Below, piece by piece: positions 44,851-53,963 of a DNA stretch of 64,000 bases. The first letter of the stretch is position 1. Every line of letters starts with the position of its first letter. A program made the position numbers and the translations under genes. Source of the DNA: Clostridia bacterium (GTDB lineage Bacteria > Bacillota > Clostridia > TANB77 > CAG-508); contig JAAWOE010000001.1 in assembly GCA_022799315.1 (NCBI GenBank), positions 1 through 64,000 of the forward strand, written 5' to 3'. The notes under the pieces were generated by a model, which was given only the letters and a program-made list of their open reading frames with translations, was not told the origin of the DNA and did no database searches.

Positions 44851-47800
44851 ATGATTTCAAATTATAGTGTGAAAAAGCCATTTACAGTGTTTGTGGCAGT
44901 TATTTTAGTAATTATATTAGGATTTATTTCTTTTACAAATATGACAACAGATTTACTTCCTAAAATGGATTTACCATATGCATTAATTATTACAACATAT
45001 ATAGGAGCGAGTCCAGAAAAAGTAGAAACAGTAGTTACAAAACCGATTGAGCAATCTATGGCAACAGTTAGCGATGTTAAAAATATTTCATCAGTTTCAT
45101 CTGAGAATTCTTCTATGGTTATTCTAGAATTTTCAAATGATGTTAATATGGATTCTGCCTTAATTGAACTAAACGGAAAATTAGACTTAATTAAAGCTAA
45201 TTGGAATGATGATGGTATCGGCGCTCCAATTGTTAGTAAAATTAATCCGAATATGCTACCTGTTATGCTAACAGCAGTAGATGTTGGAGATAAGAATCAT
45301 GCAGAAATTAAAAGTTTTGTAAATAATAATATATTACCAAGCTTAGAAAGAATTTCAGGAGTTGCGTCTGTAAGTACAACAGGGATTATAGAAGAGCAAA
45401 TTGAAGTTAAATTAAATCAAGAAAAGATTGATAACATTAACACAAAATTAATGGATAGTGTTAATAGCAAATTATCTAAAGCACAAGGACAATTAAACAC
45501 AGCAAAAACACAAATAGAACAAGGCAAGAAAGAACTAAGTAAACAATCAAATGAGCAAATGGGGAAAATAATAGATGGCATAAATGCTGTTAAAACTGGA
45601 AAAGATACTATTTCAGCTACTGAAAAAGAATTAACATCAAAAGAACAAACCTTGAATTTTACTAAAACAACTTTAGTGAAAACAATAGATGGAATGGATG
45701 TATTACTTAACAAAATGAATGGAGAAAAAGCAGAACTTGTTAAATTAGGAGAAGATTTAACAGATGCACAAAAATTAAAACTAGAAACATTAAACCATTC
45801 TATTAAAAACACAGAAAAATTAAAAAGTGAAACAACTTCAAAATTAGACGAAGTAAATACAGGCTTAAATCAAATTACAGTTGGAAAAACAGAACTTACA
45901 AAACAAAAAACAAATTTACAAGCACAAGAAAAACAACTAGAAATTGCAAAATCAACCTTAACAATAGAACTAAGTAAAGCTAGTAGTAAATTAGAGCAAG
46001 GAGAAGAAGAACTAAATAAAGGAATTAAAGAATTTGAAACAGCTCGTGACCAAGCTTTAAAAAATGCATCTATTGATGGAATTATTACAAGCGATATGGT
46101 TTCTAATATTCTAATGGCAAATAACTTCTCTATGCCAGCAGGTTACATAGAAAATGAAGAAGATAAAATGCTAATTAAAGTGGGAGAAAAGTTTGGAAAC
46201 ATTGATGAAATGAAGAACTTAACAATTCTATCTTTCGACATAGCAGGGTTAGAAAATATTACACTTGGTGATTTATCGGATATCGGCAATACTGATAATT
46301 CAGACGAAATATATGCTAAAGTAAATGGAAATAATGCAATTATTTTAAGTTTTCAAAAACAAAGTACAGCATCTACTGCAGAAGTATGTAAAGATATTGA
46401 ACAAACAATGAAGAGCATAGAAAATGATAATCAAGAGGTTCGATTTACAACATTAATGAACCAAGGAATTTATATTGATTTAATTATTGGAACTGTATTA
46501 GAAAACTTATTTTACGGAGCAATTTTAGCAGTTATTATTCTATTTATCTTTTTAAAAGATTATAGACCAACAATAATTATTGCATTATCTATTCCAATTA
46601 GTTTAACATTTGCAATTGCATTAATGTACTTTACAGGTGTAACAATAAATATAATTTCATTATCAGGATTAGCACTTGGCGTAGGAATGTTAGTAGATAA
46701 CTCTATTGTTGTTATTGAAAATATATATAGATTATTAAAAGATGGTAATAGCCTTAAAGATGCATGTATTAACGGTGCATCACGTGTTGCAGGAGCAATT
46801 GCAGCATCTACGTTAACAACAGTATGTGTGTTTTTACCAATTGTATTTATACAAGGGATATCAAAACAATTATTTACAGATATGGGGTTAACAATTGGTT
46901 ATTCTCTACTTGCAAGTTTAATTGTAGCGCTTACACTAGTTCCAGCGATGGCTTCTAAGATGTTTAAAAATGCAAAACCAAAAGAAACAAAACTATTTGA
47001 TAAATTTGCAAATGTTTATGAAAAATCATTAAAAATAGCTTTAGACCATAAAGTAATTGTTGTTATTATAACAGTAGTCCTATTAGTAACAAGTATTGCA
47101 TTAGCAGGAAGTATGGGAACAGCATTTATTCCAGAAGTAGATGGAACACAAATGTCTATTACAATTATACCACCAAAGGAAGTGACTTCAAACGAAGCAA
47201 AAGCTAAGGCAAATGAAATAATAGATAGTCTACTTGAAAATATAAAAGACATTGAAACTATTGGTGTAGTCGATTCTAGTGTGATGGGAAGTATGTCAAT
47301 GTCAAGTGGCAGTGGAACTTCAATTAATATGTATGCAATACTAAAAGAGAAAAAAGAATTATCAAATAAAGAAATTGAAACAAAAATTTATGAATTAACA
47401 AAGGACTTAGGCTATGAAATTTCTGTAAGTACTTCTAATATGGATATGTCCTCTATGATGTCTTCTGGAATTCAAGTTGTAGTAAAAGGAAAAGAAATAG
47501 ATAAACTAAAAGAGATTTCACAAGAAGTAGCAAGCCTTCTAGAAGGAATTACTGGAATAGAAAAAGTGGATTCAGGAATTAGTGAGATGCAAAAAGAACA
47601 AAGAGTTATTGTTAATAAAAATAAAGCAATGGAATATGGACTAACAGTTGCGCAGGTTTATCAAAAAATAGCAGGAACAGTTTCGAATGAGAAAGAAGCA
47701 ACAGAAGTTACAATTGATAATAAAGATTACCCAGTTGTTGTTGTAAAACAAGAAGAAAAGAAAATAACAACTGATAATTTAGCAGATATTAAGTTAAGCG

Positions 47801-48567
47801 GTAAAAAGAATAATGAAGATGTAGAAGTAAAATTATCTGAAATTGCGGAAATTGAAGAAACAGATGGGTTAGCATCAATTTCACGTGATAACCAAGAAAG
47901 ATATATTACAGTATCTGCAAGTATTACAGCGGATAGTAATATAGGAATTGTTGGAAGAGAAGTAGAAAACAAATTAAAAGATTATCAAACACCAACAGGA
48001 TATAATGTTGAATTACAAGGAGAAAGCGAAACAATTAACGAATCATTAAGAGACTTAGGACTTATGATTTTGGTTGCAGTTATATTTATCTATTTAATTA
48101 TGGTAGCACAATTTCAATCTTTAAAATCACCATTCATTGTAATGTTTACTATACCACTTGCTTTTACAGGAGGATTACTTGCATTATGGATTTGTGGATG
48201 TGAAATTAGTTTAATTGCAATGTTAGGTTTCTTGATGCTTGCAGGAATTGTTGTAAACAACGGTATTGTATTTATAGACTATGCAAATCAATTACGTAAT
48301 GATAAAGGCATGAAAGTAAAAGAAGCACTACTTGAAACTGGTAAAACAAGATTAAAACCAATTTTAATGACAGCACTTACAACTGTTTTAGGATTATCTA
48401 CAATGGCATTAGGAATGGGGCAAGGAGCAGAAATGCTCCAACCTTTAGGAATAGTGACAATAGGTGGACTTGTATATGCGACAATATTAACCTTGTATCT
48501 TGTACCAGCATTATATATGATGATGAATAGAGATAAAGAAACAAAGAAAAAGAAAGAGAAAAAATAA
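44851..48567 (+). CDS. RND-family efflux transporter permease with coiled-coil rich extracytoplasmic insert
   Basis: TTDLLPKMDLPYA, GVGMLVDNSIVVIENI, MLAGIVVNNGIVFIDYANQLR. Confidence 0.92.
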   Translation: MISNYSVKKPFTVFVAVILVIILGFISFTNMTTDLLPKMDLPYALIITTYIGASPEKVETVVTKPIEQSMATVSDVKNISSVSSENSSMVILEFSNDVNMDSALIELNGKLDLIKANWNDDGIGAPIVSKINPNMLPVMLTAVDVGDKNHAEIKSFVNNNILPSLERISGVASVSTTGIIEEQIEVKLNQEKIDNINTKLMDSVNSKLSKAQGQLNTAKTQIEQGKKELSKQSNEQMGKIIDGINAVKTGKDTISATEKELTSKEQTLNFTKTTLVKTIDGMDVLLNKMNGEKAELVKLGEDLTDAQKLKLETLNHSIKNTEKLKSETTSKLDEVNTGLNQITVGKTELTKQKTNLQAQEKQLEIAKSTLTIELSKASSKLEQGEEELNKGIKEFETARDQALKNASIDGIITSDMVSNILMANNFSMPAGYIENEEDKMLIKVGEKFGNIDEMKNLTILSFDIAGLENITLGDLSDIGNTDNSDEIYAKVNGNNAIILSFQKQSTASTAEVCKDIEQTMKSIENDNQEVRFTTLMNQGIYIDLIIGTVLENLFYGAILAVIILFIFLKDYRPTIIIALSIPISLTFAIALMYFTGVTINIISLSGLALGVGMLVDNSIVVIENIYRLLKDGNSLKDACINGASRVAGAIAASTLTTVCVFLPIVFIQGISKQLFTDMGLTIGYSLLASLIVALTLVPAMASKMFKNAKPKETKLFDKFANVYEKSLKIALDHKVIVVIITVVLLVTSIALAGSMGTAFIPEVDGTQMSITIIPPKEVTSNEAKAKANEIIDSLLENIKDIETIGVVDSSVMGSMSMSSGSGTSINMYAILKEKKELSNKEIETKIYELTKDLGYEISVSTSNMDMSSMMSSGIQVVVKGKEIDKLKEISQEVASLLEGITGIEKVDSGISEMQKEQRVIVNKNKAMEYGLTVAQVYQKIAGTVSNEKEATEVTIDNKDYPVVVVKQEEKKITTDNLADIKLSGKKNNEDVEVKLSEIAEIEETDGLASISRDNQERYITVSASITADSNIGIVGREVENKLKDYQTPTGYNVELQGESETINESLRDLGLMILVAVIFIYLIMVAQFQSLKSPFIVMFTIPLAFTGGLLALWICGCEISLIAMLGFLMLAGIVVNNGIVFIDYANQLRNDKGMKVKEALLETGKTRLKPILMTALTTVLGLSTMALGMGQGAEMLQPLGIVTIGGLVYATILTLYLVPALYMMMNRDKETKKKKEKK

Positions 48568-48678
48568 TATGAGAAACAAGCAAAGAATTCTAAGTATTTA
48601 CACTGAGAATTCTTTGCTTGTTATTGGTTGCGAAAATAGCTGATTTATGCTAATATAAAATCTAGAAAGGATGAAAAA

Positions 48679-49362
48679 ATGAAGATAGGAATTGATGTAG
48701 ATAATACAATAATAGATACATTACCAGTTTTAAAGAAATATTGTAGAGAGTATAATGAAAAAGTTATAAAAAGAAATTTGAAAATGAATGAAGAAGGATT
48801 TGCAGTTGCTAATTTATATGAATGGACACAAGAAGAAAAAACAGATTTTTTAATAAAATACATAGATGAAGTAAGAGAACAAGCCCCAATAAAGAAAAAT
48901 GCACAAGAGATTATTCAAAAATTAAAACAAGAAGGAAATACAATATATATAATAACAGCCAGAAAACAGATTGGAGATAGAAGTCCATATGAAGCAACAC
49001 AAAAATTTTTAAAAAAGAATGATTTTCAATATGATGAATTAGTAGTGCAAAAAGATAAAAAGCAATTTTGTATTGATAACAATATAGATGTTTTAATAGA
49101 TGATGAACCACAAAATATAGAATCAGTATCTAAATTTATACCAGTAATTGTATTTGAAGCAATACATAATAAAAAATTTAATGGAAAGAACATTATAAAA
49201 GTAAATACATGGGATGAAGTATATAATATAATAAAGGAATATCAAAAAAGAAAATCAAAACTTAAAGAAGCAATAGAACAAATGATATTAGAGGCAGACA
49301 AAGTTTCAAAAGAAGAGGAAAACTATACAGTATTAGAAGATTTATTTTCAGAAGAGGATTAA
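48679..49362 (+). CDS. HAD-like 5'-nucleotidase/NT5C-type phosphatase
   Basis: IGIDVDNTIIDT, ITARK, DVLIDDEPQNIE. Confidence 0.75.
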   Translation: MKIGIDVDNTIIDTLPVLKKYCREYNEKVIKRNLKMNEEGFAVANLYEWTQEEKTDFLIKYIDEVREQAPIKKNAQEIIQKLKQEGNTIYIITARKQIGDRSPYEATQKFLKKNDFQYDELVVQKDKKQFCIDNNIDVLIDDEPQNIESVSKFIPVIVFEAIHNKKFNGKNIIKVNTWDEVYNIIKEYQKRKSKLKEAIEQMILEADKVSKEEENYTVLEDLFSEED

Positions 49363-49437
49363 ATATGTACTAAAAGAGGAATCATAGAGATATGATTCCT
49401 TTTTAGTATACTGGGAAATTACGGCAAATTACATTAA

Positions 49438-49481
49438 ACGTAGGGGCGAGCATTGCTCGTCCGAGAGGCGAAGCCTCTTTT
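49438..49481. repeat. GTAGGGGCG-family palindromic repeat plus gaggcgaagcctc hairpin
   Basis: cgtaggggcgagcattgctcgtccgagaggcgaagcctctttt. Confidence 0.7.
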
Positions 49482-49512
49482 GTTCTAAAATTTAGAATTT
49501 TCACAAAATATA

Positions 49513-49565
49513 TTGACAAAGCATATCATATATTATATATTAACATATGAACATACGTGCATATG
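49513..49565 (+). promoter_or_regulatory. Promoter with downstream ArsR-type operator
   Basis: ttgaca-17-tatatt; dyad catatgaacatacgtgcatatg at 49544-49565. Confidence 0.7.
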
Positions 49566-49577
49566 AAAGGGGAAAAT

Positions 49578-49946
49578 ATGGAAGAAAAAGATCTAGTATG
49601 TGGTGAGAAATGCCCACATTATCAAAAAATAAATAAAGTAAAACTAGAAGAACCAAATAATGAGGAAATAGAGAGCTTATCAAATATGTTTAAGTTATTT
49701 GCAGACAACACAAGACTTCGCATTATTTGTAGTATTTTAAATACAGAATTATGTGTTTGTGACTTGTGCGAATTATTAGATTTAAACCAATCTACAGTGT
49801 CACATCAATTACAAATATTAAGAAACGCAAAACTTGTAAAATATAGACGTGAGGGAAAACAAATTTATTATAGTTTACAAGATGAACATATTGAACAAAT
49901 CATTTCAACAAGCTTAGCTCACATTTTAGAAGAGGAGGGAAAATAA
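49578..49946 (+). CDS. ArsR/SmtB (CadC-type) metal-responsive repressor
   Basis: ELCVCDLCELLDLNQSTVSHQLQILRNAKLVKYRREGKQIYYSL; next to a metal P-type ATPase. Confidence 0.9.
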   Translation: MEEKDLVCGEKCPHYQKINKVKLEEPNNEEIESLSNMFKLFADNTRLRIICSILNTELCVCDLCELLDLNQSTVSHQLQILRNAKLVKYRREGKQIYYSLQDEHIEQIISTSLAHILEEEGK

Positions 49947-49947
49947 T

Positions 49948-51813
49948 ATGGCTTGTCATCATTGTCACCATGAACATTGTGGAGTAGAAGAAGAACACAA
50001 TGAAAAAGAAGAGAAATCATCAATATATTTATACTGCATTGGAATTTTATTTTTAGTGCTATCATTTATTCCAATGCTTGCAGAATTTAGACTAGAGTTA
50101 GTATTTTTAGCAATTCTATTTTCTGGTTATGAATTACTTTGGAATGGAATAAAAAACATATTTCATTTTAATTTTGAAGAAGAAACTCTTATGACAATTG
50201 CAGTTATTGCAGCATTTATTCTTGGAGAATATACAGAAAGTTGTTTAGTTATTTTATTATATCGTTTAGGAGAATTTTTAGAAGAAAGAGCAAGCGATAA
50301 ATCTGAAGAAAGTATTAAAGAAATTGTTAAAATTAAAGCAGATACAGCAAATCGCGTAATAGAAAATACAATTGAAACTGTAGATGTAAAAGAAATAAAA
50401 GTAGGAGATACTATTTTAATTAAACCAGGAGAAAAAGTTCCAGTAGATTGTAAAATAGTTTATGGCGAATCTGAAATTGATACCTCTAGCTTAACAGGAG
50501 AAAGTAATCCAGTGTATGTAAAAAAAGGAGAAGAGCTTTTATCAGGAGGAGTTAATCTAACAGGGGCAATTACCTGTAAAGTTTTAAGAGATGTAGAAAA
50601 TTCTGCAGCTTCTCAAATTGTGGATTTGGTTTATGAAGCAACTAACAATAAAGGAAAAACAGAAAAATTTATCACAAGATTTTCTAAAATATATACACCA
50701 ATTGTTATTGTAATTTCTATATTAATTGCAATAGTTCCATTTATATTTAAACTAGATGTAAAAGAATGGATTATGAGAGCACTTATATTTTTGGTTGCAT
50801 CTTGTCCATGTAGTTTGGTAATATCTGTACCATTATCATTCTTTACGTCATTAGGTAAGATATCTAAAAAAGGAATGATTATAAAAGGAACAAAACATAT
50901 TGAAAATTTAGCAAAAGCAGACGTAATTGCCTTTGATAAAACAGGAACACTAACTACAGGTGACATGAAAATAGAAGAAATAAAAGCATTTGAACCATAC
51001 GATAAAAATACAATTCTTTCTTATATGTATAGCTTAGAATTATTATCTAACCACCCAATTGGAACAGCGATTAAGAACTATGATGAAGAAATAGAAGAAA
51101 AACACGTAGAAGATTATAAGGAAATTGCAGGACATGGTTTATATGGGAAGATAGAAGAAAAAGAGATACTATTTGGAAATAGCAAATTATTAGAACAGTA
51201 TAATATTGTAAAAAACGAAGATATACCACAAAATGCAATTATTATTGTAGTAGATAAACAAATTGCAGGCTTTATTACACTTGTAGAAGAGGTTAGAAAA
51301 GAAGTAAAAGGACTTGTAGCAAGCTTGAAAATTACAGGAATTAAAAAGATTATGATGCTTACAGGAGATAATGAAAAGAGTGCTAAAAATATAGGAGATA
51401 AGCTGAAATTAGATGAAGTAAAAGCATCTTTATTACCACAAGATAAGCTTGCAGTAATAGAAGAATTAAAGAAAGAAGGGCAAAAAGTAATTTTTGTTGG
51501 AGATGGAATTAATGATAGCCCAGTCTTAGCAAGTAGTAATTTTGGAATTGCAATGGGTGCAGGGACAAATATTGCAAGCATAACAGCGGATGGAATTTTA
51601 ATCTCAAACAACTTAAGTAGTTTACCAAGTATAATAAAAACTGCAAAACGAGCTATGCAAGTTGTAAAATTTAATATAGTATTTTCATTAATTGTTAAAT
51701 TAATTGTACTAATCTTAGGAGCAATAGGAATTGCACCAATATGGCTTGCAATTTTAGCAGATACAGGAGTAACATTCTTAACAGTAGTAAATGCAGTGAA
51801 AAACATAAAATAG
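49948..51813 (+). CDS. Heavy-metal (Cd/Zn-type) P1B ATPase with short His/Cys-rich N-terminus
   Basis: SCPCSLVISVP, DKTGTLTTG, GDGINDSPVLA; N-term MACHHCHHEHCG. Confidence 0.93.
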   Translation: MACHHCHHEHCGVEEEHNEKEEKSSIYLYCIGILFLVLSFIPMLAEFRLELVFLAILFSGYELLWNGIKNIFHFNFEEETLMTIAVIAAFILGEYTESCLVILLYRLGEFLEERASDKSEESIKEIVKIKADTANRVIENTIETVDVKEIKVGDTILIKPGEKVPVDCKIVYGESEIDTSSLTGESNPVYVKKGEELLSGGVNLTGAITCKVLRDVENSAASQIVDLVYEATNNKGKTEKFITRFSKIYTPIVIVISILIAIVPFIFKLDVKEWIMRALIFLVASCPCSLVISVPLSFFTSLGKISKKGMIIKGTKHIENLAKADVIAFDKTGTLTTGDMKIEEIKAFEPYDKNTILSYMYSLELLSNHPIGTAIKNYDEEIEEKHVEDYKEIAGHGLYGKIEEKEILFGNSKLLEQYNIVKNEDIPQNAIIIVVDKQIAGFITLVEEVRKEVKGLVASLKITGIKKIMMLTGDNEKSAKNIGDKLKLDEVKASLLPQDKLAVIEELKKEGQKVIFVGDGINDSPVLASSNFGIAMGAGTNIASITADGILISNNLSSLPSIIKTAKRAMQVVKFNIVFSLIVKLIVLILGAIGIAPIWLAILADTGVTFLTVVNAVKNIK

Positions 51814-51814
51814 A

Positions 51815-51877
51815 ATAAAATAAGAATAGAACGGAATCTATAATTTTAATATAGGTTCCGTTCTATTCTTATTTTAT
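51815..51877. terminator. Bidirectional terminator, about 25-bp inverted repeat
   Basis: aaaataagaatagaacggaatctat...ataggttccgttctattcttatttt. Confidence 0.85.
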
Positions 51878-51881
51878 AAAA

Positions 51882-52163
51882 TTATTTCATTTCTTTAATC
51901 TCAAACTTATATTCATTTATAGGTATACTATTAAAATATATTTTTTCTGGTGCAATATCCTCACCAGTTTCCCATTTTAATGTAATACCAAAAGGTTTGA
52001 CTGTTTTAAATATTTCCTTTTTTCTTAAATTTTTATAATAATCAAATTTTAACATCTCATTCATATCATAAATTTTTTCTTCCCCATTTTTAAACTTAAT
52101 ATATAACAAAAATCCTTCAAGTGCTTTAACTTCTTCTGGCATCGGTTCTATTTGTTTAGTCAT
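51882..52163 (-). CDS. DUF2442-type protein
   Basis: LLYIKFKNGEEKIYDMNEML...; downstream of DUF4160 gene. Confidence 0.7.
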   Translation of the reverse strand: MTKQIEPMPEEVKALEGFLLYIKFKNGEEKIYDMNEMLKFDYYKNLRKKEIFKTVKPFGITLKWETGEDIAPEKIYFNSIPINEYKFEIKEMK

Positions 52164-52185
52164 ATTTTCATACCCCCAATTAGTT

Positions 52186-52452
52186 TTATTTTAGTGGTTC
52201 TATTTTAAATGTATCTTTTCCATCTTGAACAAGATACCACAACTTATATAATTCTTCTTTATGTATTTCTATCCAAGCTTCTACTAGTTTTCTTTGTTTA
52301 ATTGGTATGTTACCAATTATAAGATTACCTTCTAAATCAAAGGTAGAGTTATTACCAGAATACTCTACATGAATATGAGGTAAATGGTGTTGCTCGTTGT
52401 CGTTAAAAAACATGCTAATAGCAATACCATAAAATTGTGAAATAGTTGGCAA
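52186..52452 (-). CDS. DUF4160-type protein
   Basis: MPTISQFYGIAISMFFNDNEQHHLPHIHVEYSG. Confidence 0.85.
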   Translation of the reverse strand: MPTISQFYGIAISMFFNDNEQHHLPHIHVEYSGNNSTFDLEGNLIIGNIPIKQRKLVEAWIEIHKEELYKLWYLVQDGKDTFKIEPLK

Positions 52453-52732
52453 AAAGTATCATCCATTATTATAACAGTAAAGATGTTAATTATCAATTAT
52501 TTATTGGAAATTTAAAACTAAGAATATAGTTTTATAAAGATAAAATAATTGAACTTATAATATCTGATATTAGCAGTACTGTCAATAAAAAATGATATAT
52601 TTTTTCATAAAAATAGCTAAATACAGTAAATATCTTGTGTTGAAACGTAGCAACAATTGACACATTATGTAAAATGATATATAATATATGATGTATTAAA
52701 AGCAATCAAGCAAAAGACAGGAGGATTATTCT

Positions 52733-53101
52733 ATGGAAGGAAAAGTAATGACATTTGTGGAACTTATCAACTATGCAAGCGAGGCAAGGAATGAGTTCGA
52801 GGAAGGACAAAAAGAAAAGCACTGCAAAAAAGATGAAGAGATTCGGAGCATTATTAAAGCTATTATTGATAATGTAAAAAAATATAGTGCAGTGCAGGTC
52901 AAGATTCATGCTGGAGTACTATACATAAAGTGCGGAAGTGAAAAAAACGATAAGAAAATCCAAAAAATAAAGGATATAACCCTTGCAGATATTAAAGAGG
53001 CTATCGACCGTATCCCCGCACTGTATGCAGAAATGCCTGATTGCAAACGGAATCCGATATATGTCACCTTCCGTTGTAGTGAAACTGACAGCGAAGAGTA
53101 A
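52733..53101 (+). CDS. Hypothetical protein (122 aa, atypical composition)
   Basis: Own promoter ttgaca-cattatgtaaaatgata-tataat, SD caggagg, own terminator; GC-richer codons than neighbours. Confidence 0.65.
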   Translation: MEGKVMTFVELINYASEARNEFEEGQKEKHCKKDEEIRSIIKAIIDNVKKYSAVQVKIHAGVLYIKCGSEKNDKKIQKIKDITLADIKEAIDRIPALYAEMPDCKRNPIYVTFRCSETDSEE

Positions 53102-53133
53102 TGTGATTTTTCCAAAACTGAATAATGAGCGAG

Positions 53134-53165
53134 ATGGGAAGCGTATGCTTCCCGTTTTGCGTTTT
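53134..53165 (+). terminator. Intrinsic terminator
   Basis: gggaagcgtatgcttcccgttttgcgtttt. Confidence 0.8.
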
Positions 53166-53253
53166 GAGAAAAGAATATAAATAATTTTTTCGAAAAATAC
53201 CTTGCATAGAAAACAGAATTTTGGTACAATACTATTGTCAAGGAGGCGATAAA

Positions 53254-53448
53254 ATGATAAAAGTAACAAATTTACAACCAATATATGGATTAAGAAAGAA
53301 AACATTTGTAAGACCTAACATGATGCTAGAAGAAGATATTTTAAGTATAGTAAGAGCAATTAGAGCATCAGAAGATGATATTAGAAACGGAAGAGTTTAT
53401 GATGGAATAGAAGTACTAAAGGAGTTAAGAGAACAATATGGTTATTAA
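53254..53448 (+). CDS. Putative antitoxin of a RelE/ParE-type TA pair
   Basis: 64-aa ORF with SD aaggagg, overlaps the downstream RelE-like ORF by about 10 nt. Confidence 0.65.
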   Translation: MIKVTNLQPIYGLRKKTFVRPNMMLEEDILSIVRAIRASEDDIRNGRVYDGIEVLKELREQYGY

Positions 53449-53770
53449 TAATTCTTATAAGATAATATTTACCAAACGCTTTATAAGAGAATTGGAAAAA
53501 GTTTATAAGTATTTAGCAGAAGAATTGTATTTTATTCATTTTACTAAGTATTTAATGAACAAAATAGATGATGTTTTAATACAAATTTCTATATTTCCTA
53601 AATCTCATGAACGAATAGAAAACACACAGTATCGTAAAGTATTAGTAAAGAAATATATTATTATATATACAGTAAATGAAAAGAAAAAGACAGTTTACAT
53701 TTTACATATTTTTCATTCAAAAAGTGATTATCAAAGAAAGTTAAATTCTAAATTTTTTAAATCTAAATAA
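53438..53770 (+). CDS. RelE/ParE-superfamily toxin-like protein
   Basis: YKIIFTKRFIRELEKVYKYLAEEL...RKVLVKKYIIIYTVNEKKKTVYILHIFHSKSDY. Confidence 0.75.
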   Translation: MVINNSYKIIFTKRFIRELEKVYKYLAEELYFIHFTKYLMNKIDDVLIQISIFPKSHERIENTQYRKVLVKKYIIIYTVNEKKKTVYILHIFHSKSDYQRKLNSKFFKSK

Positions 53771-53963
53771 AATCAAATAAAATAAAAACAACTAAATAAA
53801 GCAAAAGTAATGGCGTGAAGATACAGACCGCTATTAATAGTATAATTAAAAAGAGTATTATTTTAAAAATATAAATTTTTCCATAAAAATAGCCAAATCC
53901 CTTTTAAAATCTTAATAAATAGTGTACAATTATATACAAATTGTATTACTAGGAGAATAAAGG

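Noticed and set aside
44851-48567. RND transporter as part of a novel export system
   Set aside because: Ordinary Firmicute-type RND/HAE protein with coiled-coil insert; no unusual partner genes adjacent
51114-51806. Minus-strand 230-aa ORF
   Set aside because: Antisense shadow of the P-type ATPase; likewise 26578-27198, 12634-13290, 17414-17815, 33312-33692 and 7904-8247 are shadows of well-supported genes
52906-53305. Overlapping ORFs on both strands (52906-53241 -, 52919-53305 -, 52983-53180 +)
   Set aside because: Overlap the 52733 gene, its terminator and the next promoter; no SD or coherent domain
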